From assembly GCA_905250115.1 (NCBI GenBank), contig CAJNOI010000063.1, positions 373,265-437,264 on the forward strand: a DNA stretch of 64,000 nt. The letters run 5' to 3'. A model generated the notes under the pieces. The model saw only the letters and a program-made list of their open reading frames with translations. It was not told where the DNA came from and ran no database searches. The stretch is from Adineta steineri (taxonomy: Eukaryota > Rotifera > Eurotatoria > Adinetida > Adinetidae). Of the stretch, positions 32,538 through 44,736 are shown piece by piece; the first letter of the stretch is position 1; each line of letters begins with the position of its first letter. Made by a program: the position numbers and the translations under genes.

Positions 32538-35235
32538 TTTCTTCTAATATTTTGTCGAAGAAAAATAGGAGAAACATTGTTTCAAAATTTGAATATAATA
32601 TACACAACTCCAAGATAAATGATTATTTCTGATAAATGAATATTCTTTTTTTTCGCTTTCAAGTTGTAATGACAATGCGTTGTCTACTAAAGAATATGTT
32701 ATACAGGAATATATTGGCATTTATAAATGTTTGTTTTATCTCCTTCGTTCAAGCCAGTATCAGTCTAAGAGTATTGATTATATCTATATTCTTTTTGTGA
32801 TAGAGAAAAACAGATCAATAATGATTGCGTGAATAATGCAATTCTAATATTTACTGTACGATACTAGATATCAAGTAGTTATGGACTACCAATCAAGAAT
32901 ATAAGCAATAATGATACCATAAATCATAATTAGAAGTTAAAAAACACAACATTTGATGATTCAAATGCTCAAGTGATTGATCGAAGATCGGTTACAATAC
33001 AACTATTTGTTCAATACAATATATCTCCATCAGCTCGTGTATACAACTCATAGAATCGAATATTGTGACGTAGAAAAATTGTCTGATAAATAAGTGAAAC
33101 ATACATTAAATAAGAAAGGCATTATTTTTCTACCATCTCCACTATTTCATAATAATATAAATATGACATAATTTAAAAAAAAGATATTATAGAGGTGATG
33201 ATGAAATTAAAAAAACAGTTACAAATAGAAATATTTTTTAATTCAACAGCTGCAAGTTTATTTCAAGGAAAAGACTTGACCTGCAACTTTTACATTTCGA
33301 CAAAACTTCAATCGTAGTAATCATTTTTATTTTGTAATGAAATAGGTAATTATCAGATAAGGATAAATTGACGAGAAATCCACTCGATCGATTTCAGATA
33401 AGTTTAACAATCAGATCTCAAGATAATGATAACATGGAGACATTTTCTCGGTAAATTGTTATTAACCTCTACAGACTGGTTTTTCTTGTTACTACATCAT
33501 TATTTTGGTGTTGTGTGGGTATGAGAAAATATCAATATTTATATCCATTTAACTGTCTCATTCACACTTTCAAATGGAACCAAAGTACACCTGATCGATA
33601 TTATTTGCTGTTTTATTGTTTCGTATGATTTTGCTCAAAAAATATAAAGAATATATTACATCGCTCTTTTGCTTCTTCATTGTAGGAAGGCAACATCTGT
33701 CGATGAAACAATATAAATATATGACTCACATGCTTTGTTAAATGTTGTTGAATAATATTAAAATAAATATGTAAAAAGTCAATTATTTTTACTGAAATAT
33801 TTAAACAAAGAGAGAAAGATTAAAACTCATTTGATTATTTTTATTCGTAAAAAAAGCGTCTATCGAGTATTTTATTCTATTACTCTACGATAAAATAAGA
33901 ATGTTAAATAAATTTATATTTGATCCTTATGCTTCATAATAAAACTAAAACCAATTCTATATTATTTTTTATCCGATAGATAATTATGTAATCAAAGTAT
34001 AGAACTGATAATTGTGAATTTTATTAGATTATGAGAATTTTTTTGTAAAATCATAGTTTTATATATGTTAATTCATATTAGATTTTATCTTTGTATTCTC
34101 TCATATTAAACCATTGAAGAAACAATCAAATATTTTTCAACATTACCGAAATTATATCATTGGAATTAATATATGCTGAACTATTTAACTAAAATACATT
34201 GAAATTCTTTGAGTAATTAATCAGACTATTATATAAATGTTATTTTCTTCTTAATATCTTTATTTTTCTTCTGCTAGAAATTGATATTAGACTATTTCTT
34301 TGCATGGAAATAATAATACCCAAACATCATTTCTTTTAAATCAACATCAGTTTTTACAAAAACAAAATAGTTTGTTACTTCCATCATATTCAAATGGATC
34401 TGTACCATTTCTGTTTCTTTGTAACACATTTCGACAAGAACTTATAACTAAATTAACTTTTTATCTTGTGAATATTTCAATTTTATTATCTGAATTGCAT
34501 AATATTCACCCATCATATGTAAGCACCATTCTATTTTTGTTGACTATTATTAATAAAGAAAGATAATGGTAAGAATTATATAGCTGATTTAAATGTATTG
34601 CTCACAAATAGTTGAATATCTTATAAGAGGTTATATTTTACATTAATACGTGTAGATACCGACGAGATCAGAGTGAGTATCTACTAGTCGGATCTTTTGG
34701 CTTCTTTTTAAAAGTAAAATAAATTATATTGTAAAATTGGAGAGAAATCAATGCATAAACACAAACGAATTTACATATCCTGAGAATCTCATTTTCTAAG
34801 ATATTTTTAAGAAACTGTTGCTATTGTTGTTTTTTCATTGTTTCAGCGAAAAATTATTCTTGTTTAGTTAGACGAGTTAGTATATTTATATAATGTATTT
34901 ATTCAACGACATAAGTATCAAGACAATGCGGAAATACATGAAAACAATGTTCCTATAAATTCAATTACATATGATCATAGTTTTTCGTTGAACGAAGATG
35001 TACGTAACTGTTGTGTGATACTAAGTAATTTCTTGTTGACGTATAATAAATGGTGAATGTGATAGAAAATCGAAATTACATCTGTATGTACAAGCCCATG
35101 GATAATTAGTGATTTTGGTCTAATATTAATATAATGATAGAGGACTGTATTGTGTTCACGTATTGTAATATGAAACGCCGAGTGAGATGCGAAAGTTTCA
35201 TGTGCATTTAATATATTTGGTTACTTGAATAGTTA
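32538..35235. other. Long gene-free stretch
   Basis: 2.7 kb of very AT-rich DNA. An 88-codon frame at 34300-34566 (plus) has no recognisable features. GTGGGTA locus 10 lies at 33510-33568. Nothing else is supported. Confidence 0.45.
33510..33568. repeat. GTGTGGGTATGAGA/TCTCATTCACAC hairpin locus 10
   Basis: GTGTGGGTATGAGA is opposed to TCTCATTCACAC over about 35 bp, giving an imperfect inverted repeat of the same family. Confidence 0.55.
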
Positions 35236-36330
35236 TCAATGTTGAAAAAGAGAATGGCGCAGTATAAAAGTGGTAACCGAACTTTTAAAGTTAAACGTAC
35301 GAACTGCAAGTTGTTTACAATATAAATGTTTCGTTTCAAAATCTACGCGAGAATTCAATATAGAAAGCCCATGAAGGTTAACAGAACGAAGATATTCACG
35401 AATGAAATGTATTTTGGGTGTTATATTGTCGTGAGAACGCAATTGTTTACATAAATTGTTCTGATATGTTAACCATGAGTTTCTATTTGGATTAGCATAT
35501 GTGTATCTAATAATTTCACGGTAAGTAGTATACAACAGAAATGATTAATTATTTCGTAAAATATAATTGAAAATAATCGAAGCAGACATAGTTTTTGACT
35601 TGCAGAATCAGAAATGTTTAAACGACTTAAACCTTCGTTTCTTCTTAGAAGGAGGTTCGTCTGATAAATCATAAAATGCGACGATGAAATCTATGATGTG
35701 CCTTGTTGAACAGCTTCTTTTAATACAACATTTCTAATAAGTGGGCATACACCTTAATAACAAAAGAAACCTTTTAAGTCTATATATTATGTAATAAAAT
35801 TATTACTGATTTCAGTCAAATATTGAAATACGTGCTTATTCATCTAAGCTATAAGAACAATTAACTTTACTAATTTTTAACATCAATTCAGAAACTATTA
35901 GTAATAAATTTTGTATTTTGTTCACATTCAAAACAAGCATAGAATGATGAATGATAAAGCTCATCTTTCAATAAATAATATTACCTTCAAGTAAATCGTG
36001 CATTATGTCTCGTGGTAACGATTCATATGAGTGACAACTAATAACGTCTTTAACATCTTATATAATCTGACGATTATTACTAGCTATGACTTGATTGACA
36101 ATCACATCATGCTTCAAACGTGTTCGAGGTGCAAATGACAGATCAGTAAAAGAATGAGTCGCTGTTTAAATGTTTTCTATAGCACAGACAGTGTAATCCA
36201 ATACAATTCAATTGCGATCGAATAAGTTCTCGTCAAGCATCTAATAGATGATAAAAACAAGTTAGTTTATGTCAATCTTTTTTTGGGCCCATTGGATTCG
36301 TAATGCCAATATCATCACTATATAACTTAA
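35236..36330 (-). mobile_element. Degraded transposon-like gene (MHDLLEG / FEtKH type)
   Basis: Pieces on the minus strand fit, in order, an uncharacterised transposon-associated protein family found in many animals. A piece near 36300 reads NPMGPKKD and HKLTCFYHLLDA. One at about 36150-35985 reads FAPRTRLKHDVIV ... ESLPRDIMHDLLEG. A 99-codon open part (35535-35236) reads PKIHFIREYLRS ... RVDFETKHLYCKQL and then FNFKSSVTTFILRH. Several stops and frame changes separate them. No terminal repeats were found. I know these motifs from the family pattern but cannot assign a superfamily. Confidence 0.45.
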
Positions 36331-36398
36331 GTAATGATAAATTTGATGTTTTCGTTTGATGAGAAATATTTAATTTAATGCGACGACTTTGTCGATTT

Positions 36399-36443
36399 GT
36401 GGGTGTGGGTTGGAATACGTCTTCTTCATCCACACCCACCCTC
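36399..36443. repeat. GTGGGTGTGGG/CCACACCCACC hairpin locus 11
   Basis: TGTGGGTGTGGG faces CCACACCCACCCTC with about 20 bp between. It is the last member seen; none was found from 36.5 kb to the window end. Confidence 0.7.
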
Positions 36444-36616
36444 AAGATATTAAGTGTCCTGAAATTAACTAAACAACATTAACTTTTGTATTTATCAGTT
36501 CCTAAGTACTCCTATGCTTTTAAGCTCACAAATTTTTAGATATAAGATGAACTGAGTTGCTTGCAATGAAAATTTAGTTTATTAGATAATATCAAAATCA
36601 TTTATTAAAAACAAAA

Positions 36617-37637
36617 TTATAAAATGAATGGTATCACAGCTTTACGATTCTTTGGATATTCATCTTTAAATTTTTCAAGATAGAATCTAAATAAGAAAAT
36701 TAAATTTCGATACATATATATCGTTATGATAACAGACTTATGATGATGAAGAGCACGACCAAATGCAATATTAGCCCAAACAAATATTGAAAATGCAAGT
36801 GCTGGTAATGTCCAAGCACAAATAGCATAACCTGTCCATTCTATTGATTCAGCCAGAAAATTTGCACCAGAAACATATTCAAATAGACCACCTTAAAAAT
36901 ATTAAAAAAAAACTAGAATTCATCTGAATGAATAGCTATTATTCTACCTCTCGGAATTTTATAACCATGTTCATTATTATCTTTTCGTAAGTTTCTTAAA
37001 ATTGAATCGGCCTGAAGATTAAGAACAAAACCAGTAAAGAAAATAATACTTCCTTAATATATAAAATTATTAGAAATTTTTTTATTGAACAAAGAACTCA
37101 AACCGATTATAAAATGTAATGATAGCCAATCATTTCTTGGAAAAACATGATATGCTAATATTTCTTCGACTATTGAATAAGTATTGATACAACAATAGAT
37201 AAATGCTGTTAATGTTATTGAAATTGAACTATGTTTTCCTCCACGAATTAACATTGGATAAATAAAAACTCTTATAAAAGAAAATAAATATCAATATTTT
37301 TTTTAAGAATTTAATAATACCGTTGAAAATAATGTATTAGAAAAAATATTATAAGAAGAAATTTAATTAATGATATTGATGACCAATATTGTGATAGAAG
37401 GTAGCATGGAATAATAAAACAAGGAAGTTCTTGTAAAAACCATGCTAGTCTTCCGGGTATTCCATGATTGCTCTCATTATAACGTCCATAAGGTGCTTTA
37501 ATACCCAAAAAACCTTGAAAAATTACTATGAAAACTGAAGAAATAATCCATGTGTATGGACAAATATAGGTAACAAATAGTCGATCATTAAAAATGTGCT
37601 GTAACATCTGAAATGAATTAAGCAATTGATTTAGCAT
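36617..37637 (-). CDS. SRD5A: Steroid 5-alpha-reductase (3-oxo-5-alpha-steroid 4-dehydrogenase)
   Basis: Five exons on the minus strand: 37637-37321, 37270-37104, 37052-36948, 36891-36738 and 36686-36617. All introns are GT-AG, 50-57 bp, and in phase, giving 270 residues (SRD5A1/2 are about 255-260). Diagnostic stretches are KAPYGRYNESNHGIPGRLAW, WFLQELP, FIYPMLIRGGK, the C-terminal YKIPRGGLFEYVSGANF, and the end HHHKFYLEKF. The protein is almost entirely membrane helices, as expected for this NADPH-dependent endoplasmic-reticulum enzyme, which reduces the delta-4 double bond of 3-oxo steroids. The natural substrate in a rotifer is not known. It lies tail-on, 364 bp after the ACTR10 stop on the same strand. 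Confidence 0.93.
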
Positions 37638-38001
37638 CTCATCTAACTGTTTACGACTTAATTTTAATTCCTTCTATAATCGACATCTGTATAATAAAAA
37701 CAACATTCATTATTAATAGCATTTTTTAGAAAAGATCTGTATGAATCCTAATTTTTGATAAACTAACGCTGTTTGAAAACATTACAAAAAGTTTTTTGAG
37801 TTACCAGTATTTTTATTACAAATTAAAGCAAATAAAACATCTTAATTATCAATATGAATAAAAAACAATATGATGATGTCATCTATGACAAATGATACCC
37901 ATTTCCATTCCTTATATTTATCGCCAAAAAAAACAATCCTTATTTAAAATAAAGATAAAAACCCATAGATTACATATTAAAACGAAGAAAAAAGAATGAG
38001 A

Positions 38002-39651
38002 TTAAGCAGCTTGTTCGCCTGTAAACCAGTCAGGTACAATTCCATTTTCTAAATATTTTTCACGTATAATTGATTGAGATTCAAGTGTATCAAGAGCACC
38101 GATAATAGAACCTATATAGAAATTAAATAATATACAAATTACAGTCAGAAATAAAAAATTAAAGTTATACCTCCCAACCATGCCGTATAATTTAATTGAG
38201 ATGGTGGAAGATGAAAATGAAATTGTTTTATTGCTAACTTATTTACATATGTTGAAATATTAACGAGATGAAGTAATTCTGAATTGAGTCGATGTAAAAA
38301 TCCAGGCATCATTGCTGTACCACCAATAACAAGAATATTATCAGCAAATTGTCGACGAAGATCAAGAGATGACTATTAAAAGAAAAAAGTTTTTCTTATA
38401 ATAAATAATATTTAAGCATTCATACTTGAATTAAAGCATCGAGTATCAATGTAGCAACTGATTTTCCATCAATATCTTGTTCAAAAAGAATTTCACAGGC
38501 GAATTCTCTATATACATATATATATTAGAATAATTAAATTCAATTGGATCTAAAATAATTATACCTAACAATGCCTGGAATATGAATAATTGTATCTGCA
38601 CCTAATGAATATTCAACTGATGAAGCTTCTTTGAATGATTCATCTGAACCTAATTTAGTCTTAGCATACATTTGCGCACGCGTAAATGGAGAAACAAAAC
38701 AACAACGAACTAAAATAAATATTCTTAATGTCTTTCCTTTTGTTATCTATAATTTTATATAATCAAACCTTTGATATCTTCGAGAGTATCTTCTGAAAGT
38801 TTAAGATTAACTTCGTTAAACGATTGTTTATGTCCTTGATGGATAACGAAAGCATGTTGTTCAAGTAACAACTGAATTTGTCTAAAATAAATTTTTTTTG
38901 GAAGGTTTTATCTCTTTTTCTAACTCATACTTATGAATAGCTTCACCGGCATATGATAAACTATCAAATTGAACTGCTAATGGTACACCTTCAGCCACTG
39001 GCATAATTTGAGCTTCTTTATAACCAATATCAAGTACGAGTGCTGTACTTCGACCTAATGTATATGTAGCGCCTAAATGTGATGGAACAAATGCTAAAGA
39101 TGATGCCTTTGAAAAAAAAGAAAATGTTTAATAAAAATATTGTTAATTAAATAATTATTCAAGCAGACTTCAAATTGTTTTAATAAAATATCAGCCAAAA
39201 CATGTCGAATACGCGTAGGTGTAATTACGGATTCAACAATGACAACACGTCGTTCTCGACAATTTGCAATATTATATCTAAACTCAATAATTGTAAATTT
39301 TGATATGATATTTATTATTGACATACTTATAATAAACTAATCGGATAAATTCAGTAAGACGATCACGTAAACTTGTTATGTCTAAATTCTCTTCAAAAAC
39401 ATGTTTTGTCTAAAGAATGGAAAATATTACAAATTATCATAGAATATAAGGAATACTTTTCCACGAATCGTAACTGTTGTTGGAACAATATGACGTGGCG
39501 AAGCATTACCTGCAAAGCCGCATCTAATTTTATGCATTATAACATTTCGATTTTCTAAATTCTAATCTACTTACTTTGTATATGCATGCCCGATATCAAT
39601 AACCACTGCTGTTTTCTCACTAGCTGCAAGACTATCAATAAACGACGTCAT
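38002..39651 (-). CDS. ACTR10: Actin-related protein 10 (dynactin pointed-end subunit)
   Basis: Ten exons on the minus strand: 39651-39575, 39523-39457, 39409-39327, 39277-39169, 39106-38931, 38881-38769, 38709-38565, 38507-38426, 38372-38171 and 38111-38002. Introns are 46-62 bp and every phase fits, giving 387 residues (human ACTR10 417). Matching stretches are TAVVIDIGHAYTKCGFAGNA, RERRVVIVESVITP, LVLDIGYKEAQ, LSEDTLEDIK, LFEQD..SVATLILDALIQ, VIGGTAMMPGFLHRL and WLGGSIIGALDTLES. It caps the dynactin Arp1 filament and links dynein to cargo. The first 145 bp upstream are shared with the divergent gene at 39797, suggesting one bidirectional promoter. Confidence 0.93.
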
Positions 39652-39796
39652 TTATAAAATCTAAAATGATAATAACTACTTTCATTTTTATACACGTAAT
39701 TGTTCATTTATTTCACTTATAATTAGAGAAAAGGAAGTCATCGAAAGCATTTTTATATATATTTATGAGTAAGTGCACACTTCAAAAACAATAATA

Positions 39797-40300
39797 ATGG
39801 AACAACAACAACTAAAGTTAAAAACAAATATGATTACGTATCGTCGTTTAAATATTCAACATAAAATGAATGAAGCTAATCTCACAAAAGATCATTTATT
39901 AAATTTAAAAATCCACAAACATCGAGAAGAAATGTTCAATCGAAAAGTTGATCGTTTAAGAAAAAGTGTCGAACATTTACAACCCTATATTGATAATGAT
40001 ACTAATGATCAACAAACATCCACAACACCAATACATAATAAATCAAGCAAACAAATAACCAATCACCTCCCACTTATCCGATCTCGAACAAATTCAAAAG
40101 ATGAAAATAATTTTCAAACATTTCTCAACCAACAAATACTTAATGAATATAAAAATCAATTAAAATATGATGAACGTAAAGCAATTCTCCTCAAAGAATT
40201 TGATGAACTTAAACATACCATCAATGATCCCCATTCAACTTTATCTGTACTTGCTGCTCTCTCTCGAGCACTTCTCTATTTAGATTCTGGAAAAAAATAA
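39797..40300 (+). CDS. Coiled-coil protein of unknown function
   Basis: The chosen start is the ATG at 39797 (MEQQQLKLK); the frame is open a little further upstream only through a GTG. The 167 residues are highly charged and helical: an N-terminal coil (NEANLTKDHLLNLKIHKHRE), a Thr/Ser/Asn-rich linker, then a second coil (NEYKNQLKYDERKAILLKEF) ending in a Leu/Ala-rich helix. No family is recognised. It is divergent from ACTR10 (145 bp apart) and convergent with RPL23 (168 bp between stops). The tight placement between conserved genes supports it being real. Confidence 0.6.
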   Translation: MEQQQLKLKTNMITYRRLNIQHKMNEANLTKDHLLNLKIHKHREEMFNRKVDRLRKSVEHLQPYIDNDTNDQQTSTTPIHNKSSKQITNHLPLIRSRTNSKDENNFQTFLNQQILNEYKNQLKYDERKAILLKEFDELKHTINDPHSTLSVLAALSRALLYLDSGKK

Positions 40301-40468
40301 AGACAAAAAAGTTTTTTTTTTCTGCTTCACAAAACATGTTTGTATATTTCGATAAGATCTTATTAATCATAATAACAAACAAACAATATTTAATTGTTAT
40401 TTTCTTTTTTTTTATACTGTTGTTATTGTCGTTGTTGTTGTCGAGATGATGGAGATGTCTGATCTATT

Positions 40469-40954
40469 TTAAGCCACAGATTGAGCATTAGCAGCAATAC
40501 GAGGCCATAAATCGGCGCATTCTTTAGCCACTGGTCCAGTTATAGCTGAACCTTTCATTTCACCTTTGTTATTGACAATAACACCGGCATTATCTTCAAA
40601 ATAGATAAATGTACCATCTTTTCGGCGAAATGGTTTACGTTGTCGAATGATGACGGCGGGCATAACTTTTTTACGTAAATCTGGTTTGCCTTTCTTTATG
40701 GTTGCTAAATAAAAAAGAAAAGAAAATATTATACATAATATGAAGTTTTATTTTAAAAACTTACAAATAATCATGTCGCCAACGCAAGCAGCTGGTAATC
40801 GATTGAGTCTTGCACCGAAACCTTTAACTGAAATAACGAATAAATTTTTTGCACCAGTATTATCAGCACAATTGATAACTGCACCGACTGGTAAACCAAG
40901 TGAAATACGGAATTTGCCACCTCCGACACCACCACGACCTCTTTTAGCCGACAT
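40469..40954 (-). CDS. RPL23: Ribosomal protein uL14 (RPL23)
   Basis: Two exons on the minus strand, 40954-40765 and 40704-40469, with a 60 bp intron (donor GTAAGT) in phase, giving 141 residues (human 140). Nearly every position matches the universal family: [75 protein letters not shown] and [17 protein letters not shown]. It is a core protein of the large ribosomal subunit at the subunit interface. A very safe anchor for the conserved half of the window. Confidence 0.98.
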
Positions 40955-41359
40955 GATGTTTCGTTAATATTAATCTAGAAATAAGAAGATTTATATTAAA
41001 ACAAAACAAAATTCCAAATTAAAATATTTCAATATATACACATACATATGAGAGAAATATTAGTAACATATTAGCAGAAAAAAAAAACAAAAAAATATAC
41101 ATTGAAACCAATGGGTTTTTGTTTTTAACAGCAACAATTGCGATTAACATTATCAACAAGAAAAAAAAATCAAAGCAATAACAACAGAATGATAAAAACG
41201 AATGATATACACAGTAATACAGAAATCGAAAAATTGATGATATCACACACTTTTTATAATTCAGTATATTAACAATTATATTTGTTAATTCATTCTGAAT
41301 GTCATCATTATATGTACAAGAATAATCAATTATAGACACCGAGACAAAAAAAAAGAGAT

Positions 41360-44300
41360 TCACATATTATTAGGTGCTGTAGTGATAGAATTTGCTGTTG
41401 TTGTTATTATTGGATTTGTTAAACTTGGATTTTTTAAAATACGTTTAACTCGATAATCATAAACATAACGACAAAAAAATATATTTTGATTACCGACATT
41501 TTTAGCTGGTAGTGGACGATCATGAATAGATGAAGTATTATTATTTAATAAAGATTTCAATTGACCAATTGGTTCAGAATGTTCAAAGAGATTCGTTGAT
41601 TTTTCACGTAAACAATATCTATATAAGAGAGAGAGAAATGTCTTATTCTAATAAATTCGTAATAATATTTACCGATTATATTCATTTAGATTTAATACAT
41701 AACATTTGTCTTCAATACATGCTACATTAACGCAATCCCAATATTTCGAAGCTAAAAGTTCATTTCGTAAAAAACGTTCTTTAACACGTAATGGTAATTC
41801 TGCATGTTCAGGATGATAATACCAGATAATTGACATTTGAATCTCATCTAGAAAAAAAATATTTAATATTTAAAAATATAAAATATAGAAATAGATTCTA
41901 CCTGATAGTGGTTCTAGCCAAAACCATTTGACTTTAGCTAAATATGGTGTTACATCCTTATGCGTACCAGTTTCAGATCGTAATATTACACAATCATTCG
42001 ATTTAATAATATCTTTTTCTGTTACATGTTGAATCGATGAATAGCATTCGCGAAATACAGGTGGCTTGTCAGCCTTAAATTTTAAAATTATGTTTAATAA
42101 AAAAAATAAAAATATTAGTTACATGAATTGAAACAAGTTGTTGTTCTGATTTTCCAGATAAAATCCAATAGTTTAAAACTTTTTCTTTTTTTCTTTTATT
42201 TGGCAATGATGATGTGATTGAAGCTGGTGAATGAGATCGTTTTTTATTTATCGATGATTTCGATCGTATCGGAATAGATGATGCTGAATTTGTACGTTTT
42301 CCACGCGAACTTTTACCCGTTATTGAAACAATTGCTGTTGAATTAGCCGTAGCGGCTGAAATACTACGACGTTTAGGTGACCGTCGAGAAGATTTCTGGT
42401 CGGCCACAGGCAAATTATCGTTTGAATTCAGAATATTCGGCACGGGTGAATTAATTGTTATTTGATTAGTATTGACTTTTTTTTTTGGTGAAGTTTTATT
42501 ATTAATTGACGCTATAGATGAACTAAAATAGAAAAAAGTATTATTGAATTTCTGTTTCATAAGGTTCATGATCACACTAAGTCGATATCGATTTTAACTG
42601 TATTCTGTACGGTTAATTTTCTTCGTCTTACCTATTGGATTTAGCTCCACTGCTTATCCGTCTTTTTACTGGAGAAGATTTTCTTCGCGTCGTTTTTTTT
42701 ATTGTTTCATTTTGTTGATTTAAATTTGTTTTATTATTTATTGAAAGATTTAATATTTGATATTCTGTTGTCAGTGGAATTTCTTCATCTTCTCGTTGAA
42801 CAACATTATTCACACTGACTGGTACAATAGTTGTTGTTTCTGGAAATTGTTCTTTAATTTTTTGTGGTAGTGGTGATGACAGCACTGCTTTTGTTTTCCT
42901 TCGATTCGAAGAATTAAGTGACGATGTTGAATTATGTATATGATGATGATGATGTGTATGTAAATGTAATGTTAAAGCTTCTTTGTCTTTATCAATTGGA
43001 ACAATTGCCTTTTGTTTTGTATTGAATGTTATCGCTTTTTTTTATTTTACCTTTTGAATGTATCAAAGATGTTTTATTTGATAATGGTTGAATGAGTGAT
43101 GTTGATGATTGATATGACCAAGCTAAATAAAAGAAAAGATTAAAATTACTAACAAATATTTGAAATATAATTGAGAGAAATGATAGATATATGGACAAAT
43201 ATTCACTTGAAATCATATATTGATAGTCTAAGAAGTAATCAGTGAAAGAAAGAAAAGGGAAATAAGAGAAAGCGAATAGAATAATAAGTGTCGAACTGTA
43301 TGTGCGAAATTATTTCGCAAATCTACATACCAGTAGCTGTTTTCAATTGATATAAAAATATACTTTTCTATCTACAACAATTGAATAAGATGATAATCGA
43401 AGCGAGAAAGTATATTTAATTAAATATTATATTATTATTTTTATACACGAATATTGTATCACAGAATAATAAAATAAAAAGCAAATCTTCTTTCTATATA
43501 ATAAATTCGATTACTATTTTTTAAAAAAACTCAATTGTTCACATATAACACATGAAAATGAAATGTATACATATCACATATGAATTATTGATCCATCTTA
43601 CCGGGATATTGCCAACAAGGTAAAAGAGGATAAAATGAATGTATATCAAGAGGATATGCAGTTGATGGGAAAAGAAAAGCAGGTGTTGTAATATTATTTT
43701 TTATTGAATGTGATAATTCATTAGATACAATGGATGGCGCTAAAGACGAAAAAAAACAAAGATATTTTTTCTTGAAAAAAAAAGAAACTAATTAGATATG
43801 ATCATACTTGGTATCTCTTCAATATTTGAATGTGATGCTAGACCTGAAGATTCATTATCTGTTGTATGATCGATTGGTTCTGAAGAATTTTCATGTGATG
43901 ATAAACGACCACATAAAGCTAATTCTTGTGTCCATTTAATAAAATTATCATGTTTTTCTGTATGATATGATGGTAGAGTTGCATTTAAACGATTATGTTC
44001 CGCTAAACTAGCTTCTGTTAATATTGAATATTTTGAATTACTCAACATTGTTGTTGTTGTTGTAGTATTTGATGATCGAGCATATTCAATTTGATTTGGT
44101 AAAGTTGTTATAGATGGTATGTTGGGTTTAATAGGTTCAATAGAGGGTTGTTCTTGTGGAATATCACTTTTATTTATAACTGTACTTTTAGCACGATTTG
44201 GTCGAATAACTGTTGTTGAAGTTTTATTAGTGAACGAATAAGTATACCGACTACGTTCAATTTCATTTTGTTGCATAATCATTGCTGATGCACGTGAACT

Positions 44301-44736
44301 TGCTTCACGACGAACACGAGTATTTGACTCTATTTGAGCATGTTTTATATCAGATCTAGATGAAACATTTGAGATTTGACGTTTACGCTGTGGTGATTTT
44401 GTCTAGAAAAGAAAATTTATATATATATTAATAATGATTTATTTTTTTTTATTTAAGTTTTACATTTTTAGGAAGAGATTTGGTTGAATGATTTAATTTT
44501 CTTGATGGCGAAAGAATACTTGTACAATAATGAACAAGTGCTGCTGCTGTTAAACTTGAAAGACGTTTTTGTCTTGGTTGGGTTAATATTGATGAATTTT
44601 GTTCGAGATGACGTTTTGTTGGAGAAGATTTTTTTATTGATGTTTTATTTGAAATTGTGATAGTTTTTTTCTTTGATTTGGATGGAGAAATTGGTGATGC
44701 TACAGCAATTTTGGATGAACGAGTACGTTGAGGCAT
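41360..44736 (-). CDS. BAH-domain nuclear protein, with a one-base frameshift in an A8 run
   Basis: Eight exons on the minus strand: 44736-44464, 44402-43808, 43739-43602, 43122-42632, 42522-42123, 42073-41902, 41847-41673 and 41618-41360. Seven join cleanly. Exon 4 needs one base fewer in the T8 run at 43036-43043 (A8 on the coding strand); with that base removed the whole reads 833 residues. The long N-terminal part is Ser/Thr/Lys/Arg-rich and low complexity (SPKRRS, RGKRTNS, KKRSHSP, a His run), typical of a nuclear protein. The C-terminus is a BAH domain (NDCVILRSETG, LAKVKWFWLEPLS, MSIIWYYHPEHAE, CIEDKCYVL, FCRYVYDYRVKRI), closest to the BAHD1 / TNRC18 / BAHCC1 type that reads chromatin and supports silencing. 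The frameshift may be an assembly error, a null allele, or real. The start is the first ATG before MPQRTRSS. Confidence 0.8.

Noticed and set aside
34300-34566. 88-codon frame, plus strand, starting MHGNNNTQTSFLL
   Set aside because: No family, no exon partner, and the surroundings are decayed AT-rich DNA.
40740-40967. 75-codon frame, plus strand
   Set aside because: Antisense shadow of RPL23 exon 1.
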